A DNA stretch of 64,000 bases from Beijerinckiaceae bacterium (GCA_009773635.1 WSYC01000002.1:62001-126000), one strand, 5' to 3'; shown: positions 15,738 to 25,260, counted from the stretch's first letter. Notes: generated by a model from the letters alone, not told the origin. Numbers and translations: made by a program.

Positions 15738-16526
15738 ATGCTTCAGACCTTCCATCATGACGGGCTCCGGCTCGCGTTCCTCGATCGGCCGCACCCCGGT
15801 GCACACAACACCCCGGTGTTGCTGATTCACGGGTTTGCCTCGTCGATCACCGTCAACTGGATCAACCCCGGCTGGTTCAAGACGCTTGGCGATGCTGGCT
15901 ACCGCGTCATCGCGATCGAAAACCGCGGCCATGGCGCGTCAGACAAGCCACATTCACCTGAGGATTATGCAACCGACCGGATGGCTGCGGATGCTGCGGC
16001 GCTGCTCGATCATCTCGGTATCGCCCAGGCTTTTGTGCAAGGCTATTCCATGGGGGCGCGGATCGCGTCCTTCCTCGCGTTGAAGGCGCCGGAGCGCGTC
16101 ACCGGGCTGGCGCTCGGCGGGCTCGGCATCCATCTCGTCGATGGTGTCGGCCTGCCGCTCGGGATCGCCGAGGCGCTTGAACGCGACGATCCCGAAAACA
16201 TCATCGACCCCACGCAACTGATGTTCCGCACCTTCGCGGAAAAGAACCGGCAGGACCTTCTGGCACTGGCCGCCTGTATTCGCGGATCGCGGCAGGTGCT
16301 GAGCCGCGAGGAAGTCGCGCGGATCACAACGCCGACGCTTGTGTCGGTCGGGACCAACGACCCGATCGCCGGCGCACCCGAGCCGCTCGCGGCGCTGATG
16401 CCGAACGCGCGCGCTTTCGGCATCCCCGGCCGGGACCACAATCTCGCGGTGGGCGATCGTGCGCACCGCGCCGAAGTGCTGGCGTTTTTCGATGGCTTGC
16501 GGAACCGGCAGGCTGGCGCTGGCTGA
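15738..16526 (+). CDS. Alpha/beta hydrolase
   Basis: The 262-residue protein has a typical alpha/beta-hydrolase fold: oxyanion HGFASSITVNW near residue 31, nucleophile elbow GYSMGARIASF with Ser near residue 103, acid in VGTNDPIAG near 213, and catalytic His in GIPGRDHNLAVGDR near 242. It begins with a phenylacetate/haloperoxidase-like N-terminal strand. Likely an esterase or C-C hydrolase; substrate unknown. It is divergent from the zinc-finger gene. Confidence 0.88.
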   Translation: MLQTFHHDGLRLAFLDRPHPGAHNTPVLLIHGFASSITVNWINPGWFKTLGDAGYRVIAIENRGHGASDKPHSPEDYATDRMAADAAALLDHLGIAQAFVQGYSMGARIASFLALKAPERVTGLALGGLGIHLVDGVGLPLGIAEALERDDPENIIDPTQLMFRTFAEKNRQDLLALAACIRGSRQVLSREEVARITTPTLVSVGTNDPIAGAPEPLAALMPNARAFGIPGRDHNLAVGDRAHRAEVLAFFDGLRNRQAGAG

Positions 16527-16652
16527 ACGCTTTTGCCCGGGACGTGAAAATTTATCACGCAAGTGTGCGGCGATCCGGGCCTGTTGTTGATCGAATTTCC
16601 ACCTGTTTCCTGCTAGTGTGCAGCAGATTGTAACGCAACAAGGACGTTGGCC

Positions 16653-17504
16653 ATGGCCATTTCATCGATGGAACGCGTCAAGGTGTCCGGGCATTCGGGC
16701 GCGATGGGCAAGCTTGATCCGGTCTGGGCGCAGTTGCGGCTCGAGGCCGAGGCGGTGCGCACGTCCGAGCCCTCGCTGGCCGGCATGGTGCTGGCGACGG
16801 TCCTGCAGCAGAAATCGCTGGAGGATGCGGTTGCGCATCGCATCGCCGAGCGGCTCGACCACGCCGATCTCTCTGCCAGCTTGATCCGGCAGGCGTTCAC
16901 CGATTTCACCGAGGCGCAGCCCGGTTATCGCGAGAGCCTGCGCGCGGACATCGCCGCGGTGATCGACCGCGATGCCGCCTGCGATCGTGCGATCGAGCCG
17001 GTGCTTTATTTCAAGGGTTTCCACGCGATCCAGACGCACCGGCTCGCGCATTGGCTCTGGGGGCAGGGGCGACGGGATTTCGCGCTCTACCTGCAAAGCC
17101 GGTCCTCATCCGAGTTCCAGACCGATATTCACCCGGCGGTGCCGATGGGAAAGGGTATCTTCCTCGATCATGCCACCGGAATCGTGATCGGGCAGACGGC
17201 TGTCATCGAGGATGATGTCTCGATCCTGCAGGGCGTGACGTTGGGCGGGACCGGCAAGGACCATGGTGACCGCCACCCGAAAATCCGACACGGGGTGCTG
17301 ATCGGCGCCGGCGCGAAGATCCTCGGCAATATCGAGGTCGGGCATTGCGCCCGCGTCGCGGCGGGCTCGGTGGTGCTCAAGGCAGTGCCGCCATGCTCGA
17401 CGGTCGCCGGCGTGCCGGCGCGGGTCGTGGGGGAGGCGGGATGCGCCGAGCCTGCCCGCGCGATGGATCAGGTGATCGATTCCACCACCTCGGGCGATCC
17501 TTGA
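16653..17504 (+). CDS. cysE: Serine O-acetyltransferase
   Basis: CysE transfers acetyl from acetyl-CoA to L-serine, the first committed step of cysteine synthesis. The 283-residue protein has the N-terminal helical SATase domain (about 30-150, ending YFKGFHAIQTHRLAHWLW) and a C-terminal left-handed beta-helix of hexapeptide repeats (IHPAVPMGKGIFLDHATGIV to VVLKAVPPCSTVAGVPARVVG). The catalytic His region DHATG and the GTGKDHGDRHPKI loop are present. The ATG at 16653 is preferred over TTG at 16647 because the AAGGACG site is placed correctly. The C-terminus ends in a short acidic tail rather than the classic Ile seen in the cysteine synthase-binding peptide. Confidence 0.93.
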   Translation: MAISSMERVKVSGHSGAMGKLDPVWAQLRLEAEAVRTSEPSLAGMVLATVLQQKSLEDAVAHRIAERLDHADLSASLIRQAFTDFTEAQPGYRESLRADIAAVIDRDAACDRAIEPVLYFKGFHAIQTHRLAHWLWGQGRRDFALYLQSRSSSEFQTDIHPAVPMGKGIFLDHATGIVIGQTAVIEDDVSILQGVTLGGTGKDHGDRHPKIRHGVLIGAGAKILGNIEVGHCARVAAGSVVLKAVPPCSTVAGVPARVVGEAGCAEPARAMDQVIDSTTSGDP

Positions 17505-17654
17505 TCCTGATCACCCGATTTACGCGGCAAAACCATTTTCGGTTGCCGCGTCGGCGTTTGCATGGCAATCGGGTGCCGGTTTGACAGCGCGTCGATTCCG
17601 GGTCCTGCATGCGGCGGGGGCGGGAGAACGCCCAGCACATGACGAGGCGTACAC

Positions 17655-17864
17655 ATGGAAAAGGCTGAACTGACAAAGGTCGAGACCTATCTGCGGCGCA
17701 CCTTTACCAACGCGGCGATCCGCGTGGTACCGCGCCCGAAGAAGAAGGATTCCGCCGAAGTCTATATTGGCGAGGAGTTCGTCGGCGTCCTCTCCGAGGA
17801 CAACGAGGACGGCGAGAAGTCATATTTCTTCGAAATGGCGATCCTCGACACCGACCTCGAATAA
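17655..17864 (+). CDS. DUF3126 family protein, 69 aa
   Basis: Short acidic-tailed protein beginning MEKAELTKVETYLRRTF and containing VYIGEEFVGVLSEDNEDGEKSY, matching the DUF3126 family confined to alphaproteobacteria. The function is unknown. It follows cysE by 150 bp and is followed by a strong terminator. Confidence 0.87.
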   Translation: MEKAELTKVETYLRRTFTNAAIRVVPRPKKKDSAEVYIGEEFVGVLSEDNEDGEKSYFFEMAILDTDLE

Positions 17865-17939
17865 GCGGTCGGGTCGATCCCGCCGGAGGGTCGCGCGGTA
17901 CTGTCTGCGCGAGGTTCGGAGATTCGGGCATCAGCCCTG

Positions 17940-17970
17940 TGAAAACCGCCGTTACCGGCGGTTTTTTTGC
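17940..17970 (+). terminator. Rho-independent terminator
   Basis: AAAACCGCCG-TTAC-CGGCGGTTTTTTT forms a tight hairpin with T-tract, downstream of the DUF3126 gene; the A-run on the left lets it also serve the convergent gene at 18005. Confidence 0.85.
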
Positions 17971-18004
17971 GCCATAGACGGCGCTTAGCGGACCGGATGA
18001 TGGC

Positions 18005-18694
18005 TTATTTTGCCGGAGATTGCCGCGCGACTGTTTCGCTCGCGCTGCTGGCCAAGGCATCGAGCAGGGTTTGCGAACTCAGCACAATCCGACGCCAGTC
18101 CGGCAGGTGGCGGGCATGGAAGCGTACTTCGGCATCCAGCCCATCCTGCCGGATCAGCGTGGTGCACGGTTCGATGTCGCGCTGGTTGGCGGGGAGGTGG
18201 CTTTCCTGCGGGCAGAGCGCGATGAAAATGCGTTTCCCGCCGGCACCGATGTAGAGTTCGCGATCCTCATACGGCGTTCCCGGCCGGAACCGGCGCATGA
18301 GCAAGCCGCCGGGGTTGGACCATGTCTCGCGCCCGAGGAACCGGGCGTAGACGGTCTGGAACAGCTCCGTCATCTCGGGGGCGGAGGTAGAGCCTGCTGT
18401 CAGGGTCAGCGCGACCCGATCCGGCATCGAGCGATCGGGGTCTCGCGCAGTGGGCGGCTGAAGGGGGGAGAAATCTGCGACGTCGACGACAAGGTCCAGC
18501 CTGTCGAGCCGTCCGCCGGCCATCTGCGCCCGATCCCGGATCAGCGCGCGCGGCACGATGATCTTGCGGCTGCCGAGCGTGACCTCCACCGTGCCGGCCG
18601 GCACTTCGGCTCCCGTATCCGGGCGCAGCAGCAGCGTCGCGTTGGCACCAAGCGCGGTTCCGAGGACAGCAAGGGCGATGACAAGACGCTTCAT
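18005..18694 (-). CDS. Secreted hypothetical protein, 229 aa
   Basis: The N-terminus MKRLVIALAVLGTALGANA is a clear signal peptide. The mature protein has no recognisable domain; it contains one cysteine pair (CPQES and EPCTTLI) that could form a periplasmic disulfide, and an invasion- or adhesion-like beta-rich character. It is monocistronic between the bidirectional terminator and the divergent membrane protein gene at 18868. Confidence 0.75.
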   Translation of the reverse strand: MKRLVIALAVLGTALGANATLLLRPDTGAEVPAGTVEVTLGSRKIIVPRALIRDRAQMAGGRLDRLDLVVDVADFSPLQPPTARDPDRSMPDRVALTLTAGSTSAPEMTELFQTVYARFLGRETWSNPGGLLMRRFRPGTPYEDRELYIGAGGKRIFIALCPQESHLPANQRDIEPCTTLIRQDGLDAEVRFHARHLPDWRRIVLSSQTLLDALASSASETVARQSPAK

Positions 18695-18867
18695 AAGGAG
18701 AAGCTAAACCGCGTCGTGGTTAACCAAGAGTTAAATTTGCGGTCGATTTGCCTCAAATTGACGCGTTAGGATGCGCACAGGGTTTGCATGGAGCCCGGAG
18801 GGACACCGGCATGGCGCGGGATGGCGCTGTTGCTGTGTGATGTCCGGGTTGAGTGGAGTTTTGCGTG

Positions 18868-19188
18868 ATGTCCTCGAGCCAGATCGATTCTTTCCTTGCC
18901 CTGGGCCTTGGCTTTGCGTTTGCCGGCCTTGTCGCATCGCTTTACCGGGCCTGGCGGGATCAACCGGCGAGTTTCAGCCTCCTGCTGGCCGGCGGGCCGA
19001 GCGGCCTCGTGGCCATCCCGCTGCTCGCAGCGGCGGGGCCGGCGATCATCATGCGCAACACCCTGCGTGGCCGGAAATACGAGCGCCGCAAGATCCACTT
19101 TGTCGCGATGGCGACGATCATCGCCTCGTTCTGGTCGATCGCGATCGGCTTCCAGCTGCTCAAGCTCGTTGGCGGTTTCGCGCCGTAA
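18868..19188 (+). CDS. Small membrane protein (DUF6949-like), 106 aa
   Basis: Three hydrophobic segments (about 8-25, 43-62, 82-101) separated by a basic loop RNTLRGRKYERRKIH. The family appears in alphaproteobacteria as an uncharacterised inner-membrane protein; that assignment is from memory of the sequence pattern. The ATG at 18868 is preferred over the GTG at 18853. Confidence 0.72.
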   Translation: MSSSQIDSFLALGLGFAFAGLVASLYRAWRDQPASFSLLLAGGPSGLVAIPLLAAAGPAIIMRNTLRGRKYERRKIHFVAMATIIASFWSIAIGFQLLKLVGGFAP

Positions 19189-19276
19189 TTTTTCCCGAAG
19201 AGGCGCGGTTCCACGCTTCCAGTTTGGCGCTGACCTGATACCTCCTTGGCATTGATCGATTTCGGGAGTTCAGCCC

Positions 19277-19810
19277 ATGCCCCTTTATGCCCTTGACGGT
19301 GTTGCTCCCTCGGTTCCGGCCGAGGACAAATATTGGGTCGCCCCCGATGCGCATGTCATCGGCAAGGTTGTTGTCGGCGAGGATGTCGGCATCTGGTTCG
19401 GCGCGGTGCTTCGCGGCGATAACGAGACGATCACGCTCGGTGCCGAGACCAACATCCAGGAGCACGCGATGCTCCACACCGATATGGGCTTTCCGCTGAC
19501 CACGGGGCGCGGCTGCACCATCGGCCATGGCGCCATCCTGCATGGCTGCACGCTGGGGGACTATGTGCTCATCGGCATGGGCGCGGTGGTGCTCAACGGT
19601 GCGAAGATCGGAGCCGGCTCGCTGGTGGGCGCAGGTGCGCTCGTCACCGAGGGCAAGGAATTTCCCGAGAATTCGCTGATCGTGGGCTCGCCTGCGCGTG
19701 CTATCCGCACGCTGGACGAGAAGGCGCTGGCCGGCCTCAAAGGCTCGGCGGCCGGCTATGCCCGTAACTGGAAGCGCTTTGCTGCCGGGATGAAACTGGT
19801 GAAGCCCTGA
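19277..19810 (+). CDS. Gamma-carbonic anhydrase family protein
   Basis: The 177-residue protein is a left-handed beta-helix trimer type enzyme. Metal-binding histidines appear in NIQEHAMLHTDMGFP and TIGHGAILHGC. Also visible are the GDNETITLG and GMGAVVLNGAKIGAGSLVGAG repeats. Such YrdA/PaaY-like proteins bind zinc or iron and may hydrate CO2 or act as acyl-CoA-related scaffolds. Genes 5' are unrelated. A terminator-like hairpin follows. Confidence 0.9.
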   Translation: MPLYALDGVAPSVPAEDKYWVAPDAHVIGKVVVGEDVGIWFGAVLRGDNETITLGAETNIQEHAMLHTDMGFPLTTGRGCTIGHGAILHGCTLGDYVLIGMGAVVLNGAKIGAGSLVGAGALVTEGKEFPENSLIVGSPARAIRTLDEKALAGLKGSAAGYARNWKRFAAGMKLVKP

Positions 19811-19860
19811 AAAAAAGCGGACCGGCCCGCGTGGGGTGACGCGAACCGGCCCTTATTTCG
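19811..19860. terminator. Probable bidirectional terminator
   Basis: An imperfect hairpin (GGACCGGCCCGCG paired with CGCGAACCGGCCC) is flanked by an A-run on the left and TTATTT on the right, between the convergent carbonic anhydrase and transglutaminase-like genes. Confidence 0.55.
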
Positions 19861-19939
19861 CAAGCCCGATCCAGGGGGGACGGGGTGGGTGGGGACCTGA
19901 CCGAACCTTGCGAAAACTGATCCCTTGTTGAGCGGCCCC

Positions 19940-20539
19940 TTAGCGGCTCGCCGCCACGGTGCCGGTATCGACACCGCCGAGCGAAACCCAGCGCACCGGA
20001 TTTTCATCCGACTGGCGCTTGATGAAGCGATATCCGGTGTCCTTCCAGGCGAGAATCTTGCCAACCTGATTGTCGAGCACGAAGTCGCCGCGATCCGTTT
20101 TCACGGTCAGGATGGCGTGGCCATCGCCCTTCTGGTCACGGACGACCGTGATCAGCAGCGTCTGGGCGGGGTAGCCGGCCTTGATGAGGCGGCGGCGCTT
20201 TTCGAGAACGAAATCCTCGCAATCGCCTTTGCCATCAACCGGGTAGGACCAGACTTCCGGCACGCCCCAGTGATCCTGATCGGTCACGGCGATGATCTCG
20301 CGGTTCACATCCGCATTGATCTTCACAATCGTGCGCCAGCTCGCCTCGGTGAGCGGAATGGAAACGCGCGGCATCGTGCGGTTGTCGCAATCATCCGGGC
20401 TGTCCCGGCAGAATTGCACGAACCCGATCGGCGGTGATGTAGATGCGCCGATTGAACCGGTTTGCTGGGCATGTGCTTGTGTAGATCCAAGCAATGCAAG
20501 CCCCAGTACTGATACTAATGTAATGATCCGTCCGTTCAT
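19940..20539 (-). CDS. Transglutaminase-like cysteine peptidase (BTLCP), secreted
   Basis: The 199-residue protein starts with a signal peptide (MNGRIITLVSVLGLALLGS...AHAQ). The catalytic Cys is in KGDCEDFVLEKRRRL, His in GDGHAILTV and Asp in FVLDNQ, as in bacterial transglutaminase-like periplasmic proteases related to LapG. LapG proteases cleave large adhesins under c-di-GMP control; in alphaproteobacteria the many BTLCP paralogues have unknown targets. The start at 20539 follows GGGAGGGG; an upstream in-frame ATG at 20575 is less well placed. Confidence 0.88.
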   Translation of the reverse strand: MNGRIITLVSVLGLALLGSTQAHAQQTGSIGASTSPPIGFVQFCRDSPDDCDNRTMPRVSIPLTEASWRTIVKINADVNREIIAVTDQDHWGVPEVWSYPVDGKGDCEDFVLEKRRRLIKAGYPAQTLLITVVRDQKGDGHAILTVKTDRGDFVLDNQVGKILAWKDTGYRFIKRQSDENPVRWVSLGGVDTGTVAASR

Positions 20540-20979
20540 GTACCCCTCCCGTTCGTCGTGGGGAAGAGATCGCATGCAGTGTTTTCACATCCGGCGATTT
20601 TTGATGCTCGCATTTCGAGCGTCAATTTAAGGGTTTTCTAAGCTTGAGAGAGTGTGAAGATGGGTCCTGTTTTCATAAAACGAAAAATTAACCATCTAAC
20701 GAATTGAAAGAGTGATGATATTTTGGATGACGGGAATTCTTCGATAAAATTGAGCGCTTTGAAATTAATCAGGATTTACTGTGCGGCTTAGGGTGCTGTT
20801 CAGCGTGAAACGAACTCGGCCTGTGCGGGCGTTCAGGATCACGGCGCTTCATGCGGATCGTGCTGCGATTTCGAGAGGCAACGACAGCAAAAACCCCGCA
20901 GGCGGGGCCAGCGGGGCGGGCTCGGCAAAAGCGCGTTAGGCAAAAGCGCGTTACGCAGGAGCGCTTTATGTCTGGGGGG
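20540..20979. other. 440-bp intergenic region, no gene seen
   Basis: The stretch 20600-20790 is notably AT-rich and carries the promoter region of the transglutaminase-like gene. The short frames crossing it show no conserved sequence or ribosome binding site. I see no RNA gene or repeat apart from a near-tandem GCAAAAGCGCGTTA(G/C)G pair at 20925-20955. Confidence 0.5.
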
Positions 20980-21624
20980 TCAGAGCTTCAGCTCAACATC
21001 GAACATGGCATCGGGCACCGAGCCATGAAACTCCACCGCGATACCACCATCAAAGGCGCGCACGACGCGCGCGGGCGTGGTGCCCAGAAGGATTTCATCG
21101 CCCTTCGTGAATTTACCCTTGATCGAGACAGCCGCGCCGGACCGCGACACATCGATGAGATGCCCCAGAACCACGTTGCCATTGTTATCGGCGAGGTTGC
21201 GGACCGGAATGCGGGGGTCGCGCGGGACAACACGATCATGCCGCCGGTCTTCCGGCAGGCTCAGGAGGTCGCGGTTGGCAAGCCAGGTGAACTGGCTGGC
21301 GAGGCGATCCCGCTTCAGGGGGGTGGTCGAGATTTCGAGCACGAAGCCGGTGTCGGTGGTGCGCAGCACCTTCCCCTCGACGCGGCCGATCGAATAGAAA
21401 TAGCCGATAACCCGCTCTCCGACCGTGCAGGGCACGTCGGTCTCGATTGTCATCGCCTGGACAGAAGCGTCGATCGCCGTCCCACCATATTCCGAACGGT
21501 CCTCACGCATGAAGCGTCCGCCGATAGCGATCTTGACGCGCGGGATATTGCGCTTTTCGGCGCTCATTCGAAAGAGACGGGGCGGGCTGGCTTCGCCGGC
21601 ACGGATGGGCATGGCAGGTGACAT
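20980..21624 (-). CDS. Tandem PilZ domain protein, 214 aa
   Basis: Two PilZ-like domains: the first (residues about 15-100) begins RNIPRVKIAIGGRF but has a degenerate second motif (DASVQAMTIE). The second (about 115-210) has RRHDRVVPR, the canonical RxxxR, and LIDVSRSGAAVSI (DxSxxG). The second domain is likely to bind c-di-GMP while the first may be structural. The start is uncertain between 21624 and 21570, since no strong ribosome binding site is visible. Confidence 0.8.
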   Translation of the reverse strand: MSPAMPIRAGEASPPRLFRMSAEKRNIPRVKIAIGGRFMREDRSEYGGTAIDASVQAMTIETDVPCTVGERVIGYFYSIGRVEGKVLRTTDTGFVLEISTTPLKRDRLASQFTWLANRDLLSLPEDRRHDRVVPRDPRIPVRNLADNNGNVVLGHLIDVSRSGAAVSIKGKFTKGDEILLGTTPARVVRAFDGGIAVEFHGSVPDAMFDVELKL

Positions 21625-21697
21625 GGGGAGTCCCGGGCTCAGAATTCTTCTGGCGACAATCTGACAGCAAGCGCCAAACGAATGATTAACCGAACCA

Positions 21698-22414
21698 TCA
21701 ATTATCCGGGTTGGCCGGGTCTTTCGGTGCACCGCTACCGCGGATGACCACGAGATGGCCATGTCGGGCAATGATCGTATCGGCGAGGTCGCCGGGAACA
21801 AGGCCCGGGCCCTGATGGGGCAGCGCCGTGCGCCCCAGGATGCGCGTGCCCGAGATATCGAGCGGCTGCGGCCCGGTTACCGGCAGGGCCGGAGCCTCGA
21901 ACAAGGCCATGGCACCCAGAATGCGGCCGCCGGCAGTGCCCTGATGCGTCAACGGCAGCAGCAGCATTTCGCCGGCTCCGACCAGCTGGCCGCGTCGCTC
22001 GACAGGCCGCGCCCCGCCCGTCGGCCGCAGGTTCGGCCATCGCGGCTGCAGACGCAGGCTGCTCCCGGAAATGGGCTTTGGTTCCGTGGCAACGGGTTCA
22101 TAGGCGCGGATGCCGATCAGGATCGGTTCGCCTTCAACGATCGGGCTTTCAAGCGCCTGCTGCGCGGGAGCGCGGGCGGCATCGAGCCAGATCGTGCCGA
22201 AGCGCTTTCCGGTCAACGGCTGTCCGAGGCTGGCAACGATCCGCGAACCGGCGAGCCGGAAGCAATAATCACCCGCCGCGCCGTCCAGCATGAAGACATC
22301 GCCGAGCTCGGAGGCAATCCTGCGCGGATCGATCTCGGTACGCGATGGCGCCGGGCGATTGCCGCGCAGAGCGTTCCAATAGTTAAAGACGGCCCTGATC
22401 GAACGATGACGCAT
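21698..22414 (-). CDS. PAS_5 family protein, 238 aa
   Basis: The N-terminal half (about 5-100) matches the PAS_5 domain family (PF07310-like): IRAVFNYWNALRG, then PSRTEIDPRRIASELGDVFML and YCFRLAGSRIVASLGQPLTGKRFGTIW. These proteins are common in Hyphomicrobiales, have no attached output domain and unknown function. The remainder is proline- and arginine-rich. It is divergent from the CBS-domain gene across a 469-bp gap. Confidence 0.8.
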   Translation of the reverse strand: MRHRSIRAVFNYWNALRGNRPAPSRTEIDPRRIASELGDVFMLDGAAGDYCFRLAGSRIVASLGQPLTGKRFGTIWLDAARAPAQQALESPIVEGEPILIGIRAYEPVATEPKPISGSSLRLQPRWPNLRPTGGARPVERRGQLVGAGEMLLLPLTHQGTAGGRILGAMALFEAPALPVTGPQPLDISGTRILGRTALPHQGPGLVPGDLADTIIARHGHLVVIRGSGAPKDPANPDN

Positions 22415-22883
22415 GGGAAGCTCCCGAGTTTCCGCCGGACCCGTATCCTTTTGGGATCGATGTTCCGGCGTGAGGCAAATCCGAATGCCGACCCGCGCCT
22501 GAAAGGCACAGATTGGCGTGTCCGGAGAGCGGCTCGCGAAAACCGTGCCGGGCGGGATGTTAACGTCAGGCGCGCGGATTCTGCGGCCGCGTTAAGCTTA
22601 ATCGCGGATGTAGATTGCCGGGGCTGCCCGGGTGTGAGAGGGTTATCGGGCTCCAGAAAATTTCAACGCCGCGTCCCCGCTCCGGACGCGGCGTTTCTCG
22701 TTTTATGCCCCGCTGCCCCGGCGCGCATGGGGAATTCTGGCGACTTCCCGGCCTGCTCGATCCTGCTGCGCTGCGGCACAGGTCGCGATTGCGTAACGGG
22801 CAAAACTGGACAACACTCCGATGCCACACGCCGCATCAAGACGGCGGTTTTTTTGGAAACGCCTTTAACCAAGGAGCGGACCC
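22415..22883. other. Divergent intergenic region with strong hairpin
   Basis: Between the PAS_5 and CBS genes. It contains a 12-bp stem, AACGCCGCGTCC paired with GGACGCGGCGTT, around 22668-22697, followed by TCTCGTTTT, which may end a transcript entering from the left. A second weak GCCGC/GCGGT hairpin with seven T lies at 22831-22856 just ahead of the CBS gene. No open frame here looks genuine. Confidence 0.5.
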
Positions 22884-23315
22884 ATGAGTGTTGGCAAGAT
22901 TCTCGCCCATAAGGGCAAATCCGTCATGACGGCGGCGGCCACGCAGACCCTTCAGGAAGCCAGTCATATCCTCGCCGAACACAGGATCGGCGCCGTGGTG
23001 GTGACCGGGGCGGGCGAAAGCGTCGCGGGCATTCTCTCCGAGCGCGATATCGTCAAGGCGGTGGCCAGGGGCGGGGCGGCGGCGCTCAATGAAACCGTGG
23101 CTGACCACATGACCAAGCGGGTCGTGACCTGCGTTGCAGCGTCCTCGATCAATCAGGTGATGGAAGTAATGACCGCCGGCAAGTTCCGCCACGTCCCGGT
23201 GGTGCAGGACGGACGGCTCGACGGCATGATCTCGATCGGCGATGTGGTGAAGCATCGCCTTGCCGAGCTGGAGCACGAAAGCGCGAGTCTCAGGGAATAC
23301 ATCACCGCGAGCTGA
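22884..23315 (+). CDS. CBS domain pair protein, 143 aa
   Basis: The protein consists of two CBS domains, one around residues 10-62 (VMTAAATQTLQEASHILAEH, SERDIVKA) and one around 75-128 (MTKRVVTCVAASSINQVMEV, ISIGDVVK). Paired CBS domains form a Bateman module that binds adenine nucleotides and usually regulates a partner. An AAGGAGCGG site precedes the start. Single-module CBS proteins of this kind are common in alphaproteobacteria; the partner is unknown. Confidence 0.9.
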   Translation: MSVGKILAHKGKSVMTAAATQTLQEASHILAEHRIGAVVVTGAGESVAGILSERDIVKAVARGGAAALNETVADHMTKRVVTCVAASSINQVMEVMTAGKFRHVPVVQDGRLDGMISIGDVVKHRLAELEHESASLREYITAS

Positions 23316-23466
23316 GAGACCGTTTGCAAACTCTACCATCCCGGCGATCTGTCGCAGTTTTCTGCACTTCCGGTGCTCACGGACCTGATGTCCGCTGCGC
23401 TCCGGTTCTCGAAAACCACGCCATTTCGCGCGGGCTGGCGACTTATCAAACGGTCTCCGGGTGGCT

Positions 23467-23877
23467 TTATTTCATCCCCATCAGCACCGGTTTGCCGTTG
23501 ACGATCTCGACGCGGCGATAGAAGCACGAGCGCCGGTTGGTGTGGCACGCCGGCCCGATCTGCTCAACGCGGACGATCACCGCGTCCTGATCGCAATCGA
23601 CGCGCATCTCGATCAGGCGCTGGGTATGGCCGGAGGTCGCGCCCTTGCGCCAAAGCTCGTTGCGCGAGCGCGAGAAATACCAGACCTCGCCCGTGGCCAG
23701 TGTCTTTGCCAGTGCTTCGGCATTCATATGCGCGAGCATGAGAATGTCGCCGCTGGCATGGTCCACCGCGATAGCCGAAATCAACCCGTCGGCGGAAAAG
23801 CGCGGCGTGAGGGCACGGCCTTCTTCCAGCTCAAGCTTGGTTCCGGGCGGGGCAAAGGGTGTCGATGGTGTCCACAT
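23467..23877 (-). CDS. hisI: Phosphoribosyl-AMP cyclohydrolase
   Basis: HisI opens the adenine ring of phosphoribosyl-AMP, the third step of histidine biosynthesis. The 136-residue form has AIAVDHASGDILMLAHMN, the substrate loop EVWYFSRSRNELWRKGATSGH, the metal-binding DCDQDA and the zinc Cys region GPACHTNRRSCFYR. An in-frame ATG at 23940 would add 21 residues; the start at 23877 fits family length. It stands 13 bp or more after folE in the same direction, so the two are probably co-transcribed; no other his genes are nearby. Confidence 0.93.
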   Translation of the reverse strand: MWTPSTPFAPPGTKLELEEGRALTPRFSADGLISAIAVDHASGDILMLAHMNAEALAKTLATGEVWYFSRSRNELWRKGATSGHTQRLIEMRVDCDQDAVIVRVEQIGPACHTNRRSCFYRRVEIVNGKPVLMGMK

Positions 23878-23953
23878 GCCGCTGTCTTCGCGCAAAAGCG
23901 CGCGAAGGACAAGGTTTGACGGCGGGCCGGGTGGCTCCATAGTCCGGCGCGGG

Positions 23954-24583
23954 CTACTTCCGGCGGCTGTTCAGCAGGGAAAAGAACCGGACCTGCTCGG
24001 CAGGGTCATCGCGGAAGACCCCGGTAAACTGACAGGTTGTCGTCGAGGCGCCCTGTTTCTGGATGCCGCGCATCGACATGCACATGTGCTCGGCCTCGAT
24101 CATCACGGCGATGCCGCGCGGGTGCAGCGCTTCGTCGATCGCTCCGGTGATTTCGGCGGTCATCGTCTCCTGCGTCTGGAGGCGACGGGCAAAGATGTCG
24201 ACGACGCGCGCGAGCTTCGAGAGCCCGACCACGCCATCCTGGGGGAAATAGGCGATGTGCGCGACGCCGACGAAGGGAACCATATGGTGCTCGCAGTGCG
24301 AGTGGAACGGGATATCCTGCACCAGGACAAGATCATCGTACCCCTCGACATCCCGGAAGACGGTCGAGAGCACTTCTGAGGCGTCCTTCGAATAGCCCGA
24401 GAAGATCTCTTCATAAGCTTTTGCCACGCGTTTGGGCGTATCGATCAGGCCTTCGCGCGTCGGATCGTCGCCGGCCCAGGCGATCAGCGTCCGCACAGCG
24501 GCTTCGGCTTCCGCGCGCGAGGGGCGCACAACGGGTGCGCGCGCGGGCTTGCGGGGCTTCAAGGTCTTAACCACGGCGTCCAT
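23954..24583 (-). CDS. folE: GTP cyclohydrolase I
   Basis: FolE converts GTP to dihydroneopterin triphosphate, the first step of tetrahydrofolate synthesis. The 209-residue protein shows the zinc and catalytic segment [20 protein letters not shown] (residues about 96-115), [17 protein letters not shown], and the second zinc Cys region [19 protein letters not shown]. The start at 24583 follows AGGAGG; a much longer frame to 24886 is a shadow reaching over the divergent scaffold gene. Basic N-terminal extension of about 25 residues ([12 protein letters not shown]). Confidence 0.95.
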   Translation of the reverse strand: MDAVVKTLKPRKPARAPVVRPSRAEAEAAVRTLIAWAGDDPTREGLIDTPKRVAKAYEEIFSGYSKDASEVLSTVFRDVEGYDDLVLVQDIPFHSHCEHHMVPFVGVAHIAYFPQDGVVGLSKLARVVDIFARRLQTQETMTAEITGAIDEALHPRGIAVMIEAEHMCMSMRGIQKQGASTTTCQFTGVFRDDPAEQVRFFSLLNSRRK

Positions 24584-24795
24584 GTGGTGCCTCCTGAAAT
24601 GACCATGGTGGTCTGGACAATTGAGTATACGTGGCGGCGAGGGAGTTGGATCGCCGCTGGATGTTCTTTTTTTGGCATCGGCACTCTCGAACACCGCGGT
24701 GACAGGTTGTGTCAGGAGCCTCGCGAAACTTCCCCGTCTCAGCCAGTGGCAATTTGAGCTGATTGCCCCTATTTTCAGGGCAACAGGGGTTTTCC

Positions 24796-25260
24796 ATGCT
24801 TGATGACGTCTACAACCGCCGCATTCTCGAACTCGCCGCCGATATTCCCCGGCAGGGGCGGCTTGCACACCCCGACGCCTCGGCAACCGCGCATTCGAAA
24901 CTCTGCGGCTCGACTGTGACGGTCGATCTCACCATGGACGGCGATACCGTCACGGATTTTGCGCATGAGGTGAAAGCCTGCGCGCTCGGGCAGGCGTCAT
25001 CGTCGATCATGGCGCGCAATGTGGTGGGCTCCACCGCCGCCGAACTCAGGGAAATCCGCGAGATCGCGCGCATGATGCTCAAGGAAAACGGCGCAGCACC
25101 CGCGGGCAAGTGGCAAGGAAAATGGGACGATCTGCGCGTGCTTGAACCCGTGCGCGCGTACAAGGCGCGCCACGCCTCGACGCTGCTGACGTTTGACGCG
25201 GTGGTGGATGCCATCTCGCAGATCGAGGCGAAGCGGGCCAGACCGGGTTCCGCAGCGTGA
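24796..25260 (+). CDS. Iron-sulfur cluster assembly scaffold-like protein (IscU/SufU-like)
   Basis: The 154-residue protein has the IscU fold: first ligand in [12 protein letters not shown] and second in [15 protein letters not shown]. The usual third cysteine motif (HC) reads [10 protein letters not shown], so one cysteine is replaced by Ala. This variant is typical of a separate alphaproteobacterial clade and may act as carrier rather than as the main scaffold. No isc or suf genes are adjacent. Its stop overlaps the GTG start of yidD by 4 bp, implying coupled translation. Confidence 0.85.
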   Translation: MLDDVYNRRILELAADIPRQGRLAHPDASATAHSKLCGSTVTVDLTMDGDTVTDFAHEVKACALGQASSSIMARNVVGSTAAELREIREIARMMLKENGAAPAGKWQGKWDDLRVLEPVRAYKARHASTLLTFDAVVDAISQIEAKRARPGSAA